A program made the position numbers and the translations under genes. Below are positions 56,688 through 64,000 of a DNA stretch of 64,000 bases, piece by piece; within the stretch, counting starts at the first letter, position 1; each line of letters begins with the position of its first letter. This DNA comes from a virus, in IMG/VR virus record IMGVR_UViG_3300001782_000005, positions 124,001 to 188,000 of that record; one strand, 5' to 3'. The notes under the pieces are model-generated. The model was given only the letters and a program-made list of their open reading frames with translations. It did no database searches and was not told the DNA's origin.

Positions 56688-57965
56688 ATGAAAGTTATTC
56701 TAATTTATTTACCGCACCCATATTTTAAGCAACCGGATTCACAAGCTCCATTAGGACTCTTATATTTGGGTGCAGTATTGGAGGAAGAGGGAATTGAAGT
56801 GGAGATGAAAAATTATTCAAGTTATTCAAATGAACAGGCAATTGAAGATCTACCTTTTGCTGACATCTATGGCCTTACTACAACTAGTCTTGAATTGCTC
56901 CAAAGTAATAGATTTGCTAAATCTATAAAGGAGAAGTATCCTAATTCAACTGTATTTGTAGGTGGACCCGGAACATATACAGATGAATATATTGATTGGA
57001 AATATATAGATTCAATTTGTAAAGGTGAAGCTGAGCATACAATTTTTGATATGATAAATGATTCTAATAAAGGTGCTCTAAGAAGAATATATAATGGTAA
57101 TTTTATTAAAGATTTAGATTCTCTACCTTTACCTGCCCGCCATTTATTAAAAGACAAACAAGGTGGCAAGATCTTTGCATATGACAGAGATTATAAGGGT
57201 ACAGGGAGTACTGTACTCATGACAAGTAGGGGTTGCCCTTTTAATTGTTCTTTTTGTTCTTCTCCCTGTTTCAATAATCGAGTTGTAAGGTGGCGAACTC
57301 CTGAGAAAGTAGCAGAGGAAGTCAGGCATGTAATAGATAGTTACAATATCCGCCAATTTAGATTTTCAGATGATACGATTACAGTAAATAAAAAGCATTG
57401 TCTAAGAGTAGCCGAATTATTTGGAGAATTAGATGTTGCTTGGAGAATATCAACTCGAGTCAAACCATTTGATTATGATGTCTTTAAAGCGATGCATGAG
57501 GCCGGTTTAAAAGAGATATCTTTTGGAGTTGAGAGTTTTGACGACGATATACTTAAGATATTAAATAAAGGTGCGACTGTTGCTGATAATGTTAGAGCTT
57601 TAGAATTGTCTGATAAAATTGGAATAAAAGCAAGAATCTTAATGATGATCGGAACGCCAGGGCAGACAAGAAAAACTATTGAGAGAAATAAATACTGGAT
57701 TCCGAAAGTTCCATTTAATATGGTTGCTTGTAAAAGATTTGTTCCAATGCCCGGGAGCGACATTTGGAATAATCCTGATCATTATAACATTGAAATTCTA
57801 AATAGAAATTTAGATGATTATAATTTCTATTTCTTCGGCCCGGAAGGAATGAATGAACATATTGATTTTATCAGACTTAAAGATAGGAATATGGATGAAG
57901 TCAATAAAGAAAATTTAGAGTTTTTAGACTTTTTAGATGAAACTGGAAAATTAAATAAGGGGTAA
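56688..57965 (+). CDS. Radical SAM protein with B12-binding-like N-terminal domain
   Basis: Iron-sulfur radical enzyme. CxxxCxxC cluster is in TSRGCPFNCSFCSS (Cys183, 187, 190). The N-terminal 140 residues resemble the cobalamin-binding domain of this superfamily (start MKVILIYLPHPYFKQ..., PLGLLYLGAVLEEEGIE), but no DxHxxG is seen. 425 residues. ATG after AAGGAG. In sugar cassettes such enzymes methylate or rearrange nucleotide sugars or lipids. It is not QueE. Substrate unknown. Confidence 0.75.
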   Translation: MKVILIYLPHPYFKQPDSQAPLGLLYLGAVLEEEGIEVEMKNYSSYSNEQAIEDLPFADIYGLTTTSLELLQSNRFAKSIKEKYPNSTVFVGGPGTYTDEYIDWKYIDSICKGEAEHTIFDMINDSNKGALRRIYNGNFIKDLDSLPLPARHLLKDKQGGKIFAYDRDYKGTGSTVLMTSRGCPFNCSFCSSPCFNNRVVRWRTPEKVAEEVRHVIDSYNIRQFRFSDDTITVNKKHCLRVAELFGELDVAWRISTRVKPFDYDVFKAMHEAGLKEISFGVESFDDDILKILNKGATVADNVRALELSDKIGIKARILMMIGTPGQTRKTIERNKYWIPKVPFNMVACKRFVPMPGSDIWNNPDHYNIEILNRNLDDYNFYFFGPEGMNEHIDFIRLKDRNMDEVNKENLEFLDFLDETGKLNKG

Positions 57966-57969
57966 AAGT

Positions 57970-58662
57970 ATGATACTCAAAGAGAGTCAAGAGCAGCGAG
58001 ATGGAGAACTTTCTAAATTGACTGGGATCTCTATAGATATAATTAGGAAACTCGATATAACAAAACCTAGATGTGGTTATGAAGAACCAGAAACCGAGAA
58101 TGGATATATAGAACTTTACTCAAAGGACTATGGATTGAAAACTGTTGAGTATATGAGAATCCTAATGTGTACTAGTATTAACGCGAGAGATGAGGAGCTT
58201 TATCAACTTATAAATAGAACTTCAGGAAAGAAGTGTCTTGATTTTGGTTGTGGAGTTGGAACTCATGCAATTGCTTTGTTAGAGAGAGGTAATGATGTTT
58301 CAATTTTAGATGTGCCTAGTCCACTTTTGGATCTAACTGTAAAAAGAGCTGCTTTAAGAAAGTTGTCGTTTGAGAAGGTTTATTCTAATGATGATAAACT
58401 CCCAAATTCTAAATTTGATATAGTTATATGTACTAACGTCCTCGAGCATGTATATGATCCAATTAGAGAAGTAGATAGGATAACTAAAAGCCTAAGGAAA
58501 CATGGAGAATTACATTTAGTTGTTAGTAACAAAATCAAACCATCTTCTGGGCATTTCAGAAGAACTGTTGAGATGTGGAGAAAAGAAGGTAGTGCTTTTA
58601 TGAAGAAATATTATGTTAAAAAGGGAAAAACTATGTATCAGAAGAGAAAAAGGCCACTATGA
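57970..58662 (+). CDS. SAM-dependent methyltransferase (class I)
   Basis: Motif I is KKCLDFGCGVGTHAIALLER (about residues 90-110), and motif post-I reads VSILDVPS. Motif IV-like FDIVICTNVLEHVYDPIREV. N-terminal 85 residues are a separate domain. ATG after AAGGGG, five bases from the radical SAM stop. Probably methylates a sugar or a nucleotide sugar within the cassette. Confidence 0.7.
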   Translation: MILKESQEQRDGELSKLTGISIDIIRKLDITKPRCGYEEPETENGYIELYSKDYGLKTVEYMRILMCTSINARDEELYQLINRTSGKKCLDFGCGVGTHAIALLERGNDVSILDVPSPLLDLTVKRAALRKLSFEKVYSNDDKLPNSKFDIVICTNVLEHVYDPIREVDRITKSLRKHGELHLVVSNKIKPSSGHFRRTVEMWRKEGSAFMKKYYVKKGKTMYQKRKRPL

Positions 58663-59246
58663 AAAAATTGAAGAACATTCCAGTTATTGCTAAATGGACT
58701 CATTGGAGAGTTGCAGAAGAATTGAAACATCATAAACCTTCGACAGTTATTGATATGGGAGGGGTCGGGAGATTAGGAAAACTTACATCTTTTAAGGTGA
58801 CAGATGCTAATATAAAACAAGGGATAGATGCAACCAATATGCCATTTGAAGATAAGTCATTTGACGCATCTGTTTCTATTAATACACTTGAGCATGTGAA
58901 ACTTAAGAAGAATTTTCTTCTTGAGGCTATCAGAGTAGCAAGGATTGTATCAATACATGAATTCCCATTTGGTCCACATGCTAGGCAGGTTGAGGAACTA
59001 AAAGAAAAATTAGGCCATAAGCATCCTTGTAAACTTCCAAATTATCGAGACCATATTTTACCTTTTATGACTAATTCATCATTAGATTGTAAATTTAAAC
59101 CTGCCATGAGTTGTCAAATTTGCCTTTTATTGTTAGCATCTATGAATGAAAAAATGAATGTGAATGAGACATTTGAACTTGCTAGATCATGTGGGAGTGC
59201 ACCATATAGCTATATATTAGTTATAAAATCGAAAGGTGAGAAATGA
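58659..59246 (+). CDS. Methyltransferase-like protein (195 aa)
   Basis: Compact SAM-type domain: VIDMGGVGRLGKLTSF (motif I with GGVG rather than GxGxG), VTDANIKQGIDATNMPFED and FDASVSINTLEHVK. C-terminal HPCKLPNYRDHILPFM and a Cys pair (SCQICLLL). 4-base overlap with the upstream methyltransferase. The smaller size and altered motif I suggest a partner or a degenerate enzyme. Confidence 0.6.
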   Translation: MKKLKNIPVIAKWTHWRVAEELKHHKPSTVIDMGGVGRLGKLTSFKVTDANIKQGIDATNMPFEDKSFDASVSINTLEHVKLKKNFLLEAIRVARIVSIHEFPFGPHARQVEELKEKLGHKHPCKLPNYRDHILPFMTNSSLDCKFKPAMSCQICLLLLASMNEKMNVNETFELARSCGSAPYSYILVIKSKGEK

Positions 59247-60127
59247 GAATCTTATATTTTTCGGACGGTTATTCATGGAATGTAATGGGAGTTAAGCGCT
59301 CAATTTCTGAAGAATTGCAAAGGAAAGGTCATGATGTTATTTATTTGGATAAAGGTTTGATATGGAAGATTTCGGACTTTATATTTGAGTATGATCCAGA
59401 TCAGATATGGTTAGCACATACAGGTTTATTTTTCTCAAATGAGGTTAGAAAGAAAATAAAGAAACCAATTATCGGTTTTGGTTTTAGTGATCCCTATTAC
59501 ACACAGTTGTATCCAGAGAAATATGACGTTTATATAACTAATCATTATAAAACTTACCTTAGTCTTAAAGATAAAATAAAGTGTATTTATAACCCGCCTT
59601 CATGCGATTTTAAATTTCACCAAAAATTAAACCTTCAAAAAACAGTCGATCTTTCAATGATTGGTACAGCAGTACATTCCCGCTTTAAAAATCAAAAATT
59701 AAGAATAGAGACAATCAACAAACTTAGAAAAGATACTAACTGGATTATTGTAGCATATGGAAAGAAATGGCCTAAAAACTTGAGAAATCGTGGCCATATT
59801 GAAGGTCAAGAATTTTTGGTTGCTATAAATAGTACAAAGTTAGGTCTGGATCCAGTCGAGAAACGCTTCATTTTAACAAGAAGGATATTTGAGTTTTCTG
59901 CTTGTGGAGTACCTATTATAACCAGACATAGAGAAGAACCATTACTACATTTTGAAAAAGACAAAGAAATTCTTACTTATCATAACTACGATGACCTTTT
60001 GGAACAAGTAAATTATTATCTTAGTAACTCATCTGAGTTAGAACAAATAGGTACAAGAGCATTAGAGAGGTGTGTGAGAGACCATAATATAAGTAATAGG
60101 GTTGATCACATATTGGCAGAACTTTAA
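59243..60127 (+). CDS. GT-B glycosyltransferase, CgeB-like
   Basis: N-terminal MRILYFSDGYSWNVMGVKRS and a C-terminal domain with NSTKLGLDPVEKRFILTRRI, FEFSACGVPIITRHREEPLL, resembling CgeB and related GT-B enzymes. ATG after GAAAGG, ATGA overlap with the previous gene. 294 residues. Substrate unknown. Confidence 0.65.
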   Translation: MRILYFSDGYSWNVMGVKRSISEELQRKGHDVIYLDKGLIWKISDFIFEYDPDQIWLAHTGLFFSNEVRKKIKKPIIGFGFSDPYYTQLYPEKYDVYITNHYKTYLSLKDKIKCIYNPPSCDFKFHQKLNLQKTVDLSMIGTAVHSRFKNQKLRIETINKLRKDTNWIIVAYGKKWPKNLRNRGHIEGQEFLVAINSTKLGLDPVEKRFILTRRIFEFSACGVPIITRHREEPLLHFEKDKEILTYHNYDDLLEQVNYYLSNSSELEQIGTRALERCVRDHNISNRVDHILAEL

Positions 60128-60139
60128 CGAGGATGGTAA

Positions 60140-61171
60140 ATGAGTAAAAACTTTTGGTTGTTCAGAACAAATTTGAGGCCATTAGAGTATTACCATCAAT
60201 ATAAGAGTTTAGAGAATTTTGAAAAGAATTGCCACGATTTTTATTTATTAATGGGCGTTTGGTTTCTGAGAAATAGAATATATGATAATTTTATAATATG
60301 GAGGTTGAATCCGAAGAGACAGAAATTGGAAGATATAGTTTTCGATATAGATGGTAAGAAATTTATTCAGAGATGGGTAAATAGTTTTAACGAAGTATTC
60401 AAATATGACCCACCAAAAATCTCCTTTTTTCGAGGAGGATTCCCCGAGTACTGTCAGATTACAAATTCCAACCCGGGTTATCTAGGTAAGAAATTATATC
60501 TTGGAGCTGGTAGGAGAGTCTATCCTCAACATGGAGGAAAGTATGACTTAGTACTCCTAGAAGACGAAGAAGATCAAAGAACTGACTATAAAACAGCTCC
60601 GTTTTATAAAACTGCTAATAGTGAAATATTTAAACCCCTTGATATGCCAAAAAAATATAACCTATGTTGGATTTGTAATTTTGTACAGATAAGACATAAG
60701 GGTCAAGAATTCTTTATAAATGAGGTTTCGAAATCATCTCATCTTAAGCAATTAGCTATTGTTCATGTAGGAAATAAATCCGAAGATGGCCGAAAGATGT
60801 GTAGGAAATATGGAGTTAATAATATTGAATTTGCTGGTTGGGTTGAAAGACCAATTCTAAATGAGTATTTGAATTCTAGCTATTTCGGTATAGTAACATC
60901 AAATGAAGTTGATGGATGTCCAAGAGTTATAACTGAAGTAATGATGTCCGGCACTCCTCTATTACTAAGAAAACGAACCCGTCTTTTAAGTTTCTATAAG
61001 AAATCTGGAATTATAATATTTGATGATAAAAGTTTAAAAGTTAAATTACAACATGGTATGTATAAATACGATGAGTATAAGAATCAAGCGAAAAAAAATA
61101 TTGAGGAGAGAATATCTATGAGTAAAGTTTGTAATATGAACTTAAATATATGGAGTAATTCAAAAAAATGA
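60140..61171 (+). CDS. GT4-like glycosyltransferase
   Basis: 343 residues; ATG after CGAGGA. The C-terminal domain has KGQEFFINEVSKSSHLKQLA, then FAGWVERPILNEYLN and ITEVMMSGTPLLLRKRTR, a GT4-like donor region. N-terminal 150 residues diverged. Last gene of the cassette, ending at the hairpin 61162-61196. Confidence 0.65.
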   Translation: MSKNFWLFRTNLRPLEYYHQYKSLENFEKNCHDFYLLMGVWFLRNRIYDNFIIWRLNPKRQKLEDIVFDIDGKKFIQRWVNSFNEVFKYDPPKISFFRGGFPEYCQITNSNPGYLGKKLYLGAGRRVYPQHGGKYDLVLLEDEEDQRTDYKTAPFYKTANSEIFKPLDMPKKYNLCWICNFVQIRHKGQEFFINEVSKSSHLKQLAIVHVGNKSEDGRKMCRKYGVNNIEFAGWVERPILNEYLNSSYFGIVTSNEVDGCPRVITEVMMSGTPLLLRKRTRLLSFYKKSGIIIFDDKSLKVKLQHGMYKYDEYKNQAKKNIEERISMSKVCNMNLNIWSNSKK

Positions 61172-61196
61172 GGTACATATAAATCATGTACCTCAT
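61162..61196 (-). terminator. Terminator at convergent gene ends
   Basis: ATGAGGTACAT (61168-61178) pairs perfectly with ATGTACCTCAT (61186-61196). On the minus strand six or more T follow (61162-61167), giving a strong terminator for the 61.2-62.5 kb unit. The plus-strand stop codon of the last cassette gene lies in the stem. Confidence 0.75.
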
Positions 61197-61222
61197 CCGG
61201 AGAATGGCGGGGGAGTTAAGTC

Positions 61223-62299
61223 TTATTCGACTCTATCGAGAGCCCATTTCCAGCCAGCCTTAATTCTGTCTTTGACATAATTATAGGATCTGACAATTCG
61301 ACCTGGGTTCTCTTTCTCCTTCTCCTTTTGTTTCATTTGATACTGTTGAATCTGTTCAAGGGGAATTTCTTTCATTTTTGCTTTCAGTACACTACCCTTA
61401 AGTTGCCCCTTGAAATTATCAGAATGGAAGGTAATCTTCTTTTGCCCTGTCCTCCAAAGGATAGATGCACGTCGGACCTCAACTTGTTCAATTTTTAGAG
61501 GGCCTTGTACATAATTCTTTATTGGATGAGGCATTGCTCGATGGTCTGGATTGCCCATAAAAGCAAAGCAATTCTTAAGACCTTTTTCACGCATTGCATT
61601 GACCATTACTTCCATGTCAGTTTCGGTTCCGCCTTTGAAATCTCTATAGACGAATGGGCCGCTCATGGAAGTATAGCCATCGCCGATTAGAATACTGTCA
61701 TACCCCCATTCTTTTGCTCGTTTTGACATAGCCTCTGCTAACTCTTTATTGATACCTTCTATGTTAGCGGGTCGGATTGTGACAAATCCATCTTTGTCTT
61801 CAATTACTTCGATGCCGTCAAAGTTGGGGTTTTTGAGTGTTTGGATTCTTCCTACTAGGGCATCCTTGATTTCTTCCAGAACAGATGCTTGCCTTGAGTA
61901 ATCTTCGACAGCTTGCTTGATGACTTGTGGTCCAGTCTCATATAGAACCACTCCAGCTATCCCGCCGAATACTATAGCAAGTACTAGGATCACACCTGCT
62001 AGAACTTTGGCTGTATATACTAACGGATTTGTCTTCAACTCCTCTGGTTCTAGTTCTTTGGCTTTCTTACCAAACATCTTTCCCAAGGTTTCAAAGAAAC
62101 CTGTTCTTTTGGTGAAGGCCACTTTTTCTTCAATCTCGGCAAGTTTGGAACTAATTTCAACTAGCTCCTCTTTAGCCTTAAGCAACCTTGCTTTGTCACC
62201 ATCGGTGGCTACTCCTTGGGTGATCCGATCCTCAATTGCTGCACATTCTCGCATCAATGATGCTCGGTTTTGACGAAGTTGCTTTTCTTTTTCGTCCAT
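61223..62299 (-). CDS. Coiled-coil membrane protein (358 aa)
   Basis: The ATG at 62299 is the fourth codon of the frame that begins at 62308, nine bases after GGAGG. Residues about 1-70 are coiled coil (MDEKEKQLRQNRASLMRECA), one membrane helix lies at about 95-118 (VLAGVILVLAIVFGGIAGVV), then a folded extracytoplasmic or cytoplasmic domain (about 125-340, NPNFDGIEVIEDKDGFVTIR). The C-terminus is basic. No family recognised. It shares an operon with the 62-residue membrane protein. Confidence 0.55.
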   Translation of the reverse strand: MDEKEKQLRQNRASLMRECAAIEDRITQGVATDGDKARLLKAKEELVEISSKLAEIEEKVAFTKRTGFFETLGKMFGKKAKELEPEELKTNPLVYTAKVLAGVILVLAIVFGGIAGVVLYETGPQVIKQAVEDYSRQASVLEEIKDALVGRIQTLKNPNFDGIEVIEDKDGFVTIRPANIEGINKELAEAMSKRAKEWGYDSILIGDGYTSMSGPFVYRDFKGGTETDMEVMVNAMREKGLKNCFAFMGNPDHRAMPHPIKNYVQGPLKIEQVEVRRASILWRTGQKKITFHSDNFKGQLKGSVLKAKMKEIPLEQIQQYQMKQKEKEKENPGRIVRSYNYVKDRIKAGWKWALDRVE

Positions 62300-62332
62300 A
62301 AGTAACATCCTCCTTTTTTCTTCGTTCGGTAA

Positions 62333-62521
62333 TTATACTATTTCTTCCCTTTCAATTTCCGAACTTCCATAACCTTTAATGATTTTGAAACCATATGCGG
62401 GAAATGCTACTAATCCCACAAGACCTCCTGCCGCCATTCCAAAGAAGAAGCCTATTACTGCTAAGGCTATCAAAATTAGAACGAACCCGACCACCGTCAT
62501 TACGTCGATCGCCAATTGCAT
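62333..62521 (-). CDS. Two-helix membrane miniprotein (62 aa)
   Basis: ATG at 62521 after GGAAGGAGG. Two hydrophobic segments, about residues 3-25 (AIDVMTVVGFVLILIALAVI) and 28-48 (GMAAGGLVGLVAFPAYGFKI), with Gly-rich helix packing, then an acidic tail. Holin-like in size and plan, 56 bases downstream of promoter copy 5. No proof of a lysis role. Confidence 0.55.
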   Translation of the reverse strand: MQLAIDVMTVVGFVLILIALAVIGFFFGMAAGGLVGLVAFPAYGFKIIKGYGSSEIEREEIV

Positions 62522-62576
62522 CTGCTAGCCTCCTTCCACAAGTAAATTTTCGACGCACAATAATTATATTCCAGTA

Positions 62577-62590
62577 ATTAATATATATAG
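62577..62590 (-). promoter_or_regulatory. Phage promoter element, copy 5
   Basis: Exact ATTAATATATATAG, 56 bases upstream of the 62-residue membrane gene. On the minus strand a TTGGTT sits 17 bases from TATATT. It separates the leftward unit from the QueC-like gene that starts rightward at 62671. Confidence 0.65.
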
Positions 62591-62670
62591 ACACAGATGA
62601 TTAACCAAGAATCATGTGAGATAAAATTTTTGGATATGAGAACATATATTAAAAATGAAGGGAGAAACGA

Positions 62671-63270
62671 ATGGTGAATATTGGACCAATAAGTGAAGAA
62701 GTTAGGGATCTATTGATACTTTATAGTGGCGGAGCAGACAGTCGATTGATGTTAGAAATTGCTCTTAGATTGGGCAGAAAACCACATTGCCTATTAATTC
62801 ATTATGGTCAACTACATAAAGAGGAACTTGATTTTGCAATAAATCAACTTGATAAACTTAAGGTTCCGTGGCAGATGGTTACGGTCCAAGGACTTTTGTA
62901 TGAGAGTGCATTAACAGGTAGTGGCGAGCAAGGTACATTCGGAGATAAAGACGAGATTAGTATATGGCATGTTCCTGGTCGAAATACAATGTTCGCTGGA
63001 ATTGCATTGGGAATTGCTGAAAATAAAAGGATTGATGAAATATGGCATGGGGCTGATTTTTCAGATCGTCTAAATTTATTTCCAGATTGTTACCAAGAAT
63101 ATGTTGTCAAAGTAAATGAATTATTTGCAATTGCTGGCCCAAAACCAATTAAATATATGGCACCTTTAGCCGGTATGACAAAAGAGATGATAATAGGTTT
63201 GTTGAAAGAGTATGAAATTTCTGAGCATGAAATCTTTTCAGGATATGGGGATATACAGGCAGAAGTTTAG
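62671..63270 (+). CDS. QueC-like protein lacking the zinc site
   Basis: Resembles 7-cyano-7-deazaguanine synthase, which makes preQ0 from carboxy-deazaguanine and ammonia with ATP. PP-loop SGGADS (residues 19-24), VPGRNTMFAGIALGIAENK and FPDCYQEYV match. The family's C-terminal zinc Cys cluster (CxxGxxxxCGxCxxC) is absent; the protein ends GYGDIQAEV at 199 residues instead of about 225. ATG after GGGAGA. It may make deazaguanine for DNA modification, act on another substrate, or be a truncated copy. Other queuosine genes are not in the window. Confidence 0.75.
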   Translation: MVNIGPISEEVRDLLILYSGGADSRLMLEIALRLGRKPHCLLIHYGQLHKEELDFAINQLDKLKVPWQMVTVQGLLYESALTGSGEQGTFGDKDEISIWHVPGRNTMFAGIALGIAENKRIDEIWHGADFSDRLNLFPDCYQEYVVKVNELFAIAGPKPIKYMAPLAGMTKEMIIGLLKEYEISEHEIFSGYGDIQAEV

Positions 63271-63295
63271 ACAAAAAAATAAATCGAAGAAAAAC

Positions 63296-63325
63296 AAAAA
63301 GGCATTAGAGTTAATATGCCTTTTT
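63296..63325. terminator. Bidirectional intrinsic terminator
   Basis: AAAAAGGCAT (63296-63305) pairs perfectly with ATGCCTTTTT (63316-63325). T5 follows on both strands. It separates the QueC-like gene (plus) from the protease gene (minus). Confidence 0.75.
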
Positions 63326-63362
63326 GACTATCTGGTTCATTGGAAGATTTCAACAGATAGTT

Positions 63363-63923
63363 TTAGTAGAATTCTCGCCAACGATTATTTTTCCACATAA
63401 GTTGACGATCAGCCTGGATGCTTGTATTTTTGGTTTTGGCAACATTTGCTGCCATCAGACCGATTGAATCATGACGATGGTGTGTGAAAGTATGACCAAG
63501 TTCATGAGCAGTGACAATACCACTACCTCTCATGGTCGACCTAATCAGAATATAGCGACCAGCACATTTTGCCATGAATGGTCTATTTGGAAGGTTCAGA
63601 TAGGCGATTGCAACATCAAAAGGATATTTCTTCTCGAAGCGTTTGGCCTTATGCTTAAGTTGGACCATTAACCTTGATCCCACTTTTTTGTTCCAATGAA
63701 CCTTCTTGACCGCCACGATTTCGAGATCCATATAGACTTGACCTTCCATGATTCTACTTGCATTTGAAATCGCTTGGTAAATCCGATCTTGTTTAAATAC
63801 ACCATCAGTCAGTACCAGAACCTTTAAGGTTCGGACATTGAAGTTCTCAGCGAGCACTGGACTTGCTAAACTAAGAACTAACACTATAGCCAATAGCCAC
63901 CTTAACATTGTTTTTTGTTTCAT
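63363..63923 (-). CDS. Exported metzincin-like zinc protease
   Basis: Probable zinc metallopeptidase. Signal peptide MKQKTMLRWLLAIVLVLSLA to VLA-EN. The active-site helix is HELGHTFTHHRHD (His140, Glu141, His144), with candidate third ligands His148, 149 or 151 and a Met-turn-like SIGLMA (Met157). The HExxH-to-third-His spacing is one residue off the usual HExxHxxGxxH. 186 residues; ATG at 63923 after AAGGAGG. Could degrade host surface proteins or peptidoglycan peptides at the periplasm. Role inferred. Confidence 0.65.
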   Translation of the reverse strand: MKQKTMLRWLLAIVLVLSLASPVLAENFNVRTLKVLVLTDGVFKQDRIYQAISNASRIMEGQVYMDLEIVAVKKVHWNKKVGSRLMVQLKHKAKRFEKKYPFDVAIAYLNLPNRPFMAKCAGRYILIRSTMRGSGIVTAHELGHTFTHHRHDSIGLMAANVAKTKNTSIQADRQLMWKNNRWREFY

Positions 63924-63955
63924 GATATTATCCTCCTTTTAGGTCATGGCCTGAC

Positions 63956-64000
63956 CTATTTCTTTTTCTTTTTTGCAGGTTTACAACTTCCTTTACCTTT
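63956..64000 (-). CDS. C-terminal end of a lysine-rich protein, partial
   Basis: The last 14 codons of a leftward gene enter at the right edge: KGKGSCKPAKKKKK then TAG at 63956-63958. A short inverted repeat AGGTCA/TGACCT (63941-63946, 63952-63957) overlaps the stop. Only the tail is visible, so the call depends on sequence beyond the window. Confidence 0.35.
   Translation of the reverse strand, partial: KGKGSCKPAKKKKK

Noticed and set aside
63212-63400. Plus frame overlapping the QueC-like 3' end, tested as a frameshifted missing zinc domain
   Set aside because: It contains no Cys cluster and runs through the terminator hairpin, so it is not the lost C-terminus.

Overview
The window looks like a 64 kb piece of a large, AT-rich tailed-phage (myovirus-type) genome. 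Genes are tightly packed, often overlap by 1-8 bases or as ATGA/TAATG, carry strong AGGAGG-type ribosome sites, and use GTG and TTG starts freely. There are no ribosomal RNA genes, and I saw no convincing tRNA. Marker genes include a gp5/VgrG-like tail spike, a PAAR tip, an amidase, and a T4-style replication set: sliding clamp, clamp loader, primase, UvsX/RecA, 5'-3' exonuclease, RuvC and a Dda-like helicase. The heptosyltransferase-like gene, the lipoproteins and the lipopolysaccharide-type sugar genes fit a Gram-negative host. The host itself cannot be named from this sequence.

Layout. 0-9 kb (minus strand) is an accessory region of very small genes: membrane peptides, zinc-ribbon miniproteins, three lipoproteins, two or three Sec-exported proteins and a VanZ-like protein. 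Its intergenic gaps hold nested hairpins. 9-19 kb (minus) holds probable virion genes: a spike with an adjacent amidase, several short proteins sharing an N-terminal YLxxLQ-like motif, and a 578-residue coiled-coil membrane protein. 19-38.5 kb (minus) is the replication, recombination and nucleotide block: Cas4-like nuclease, KhpA-like KH protein, UvsX, NrdJ-type ribonucleotide reductase, stand-alone LigD-type phosphoesterase, RuvC, FEN-type exonuclease, clamp, primase, clamp loader, orotate phosphoribosyltransferase-like protein, pyrimidine-dimer glycosylase-like protein, Dda-like helicase, and many CxxC miniproteins.

At 38.5 kb transcription diverges. The first plus-strand gene encodes a Rep-like winged-helix protein, followed at once by 4.7 tandem copies of a 20-bp repeat, an arrangement typical of iteron origins. 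The plus-strand operon then runs to 50.7 kb: large unknown proteins, a Nudix hydrolase, an actin-like ATPase with two small neighbours, three glycosyltransferase-like genes and a PAAR protein. 50.8-53.2 kb (minus) is a small operon of membrane, zinc-ribbon and PilZ-domain proteins. 53.4-61.2 kb (plus) is a nine-gene glycan cassette (glycosyltransferases, pyruvyltransferase, radical SAM protein, methyltransferases). 61.2-64 kb holds a coiled-coil membrane protein, a short QueC-like protein lacking the zinc site, and an exported metzincin-like protease.

Regulation. The exact 14-mer ATTAATATATATAG occurs at five places, each just upstream of the first gene of a minus-strand unit. It is best read as a phage-specific promoter, CTATATATATTAAT on the minus strand. 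Most units end in hairpins followed by T-tracts. The strongest leads are the Rep-plus-iteron locus, the five-copy promoter element, the nested intergenic RNA structures, the KhpA-like and PilZ proteins, the actin-like ATPase, and the four-member PCx2Cx5Cx3C miniprotein family.
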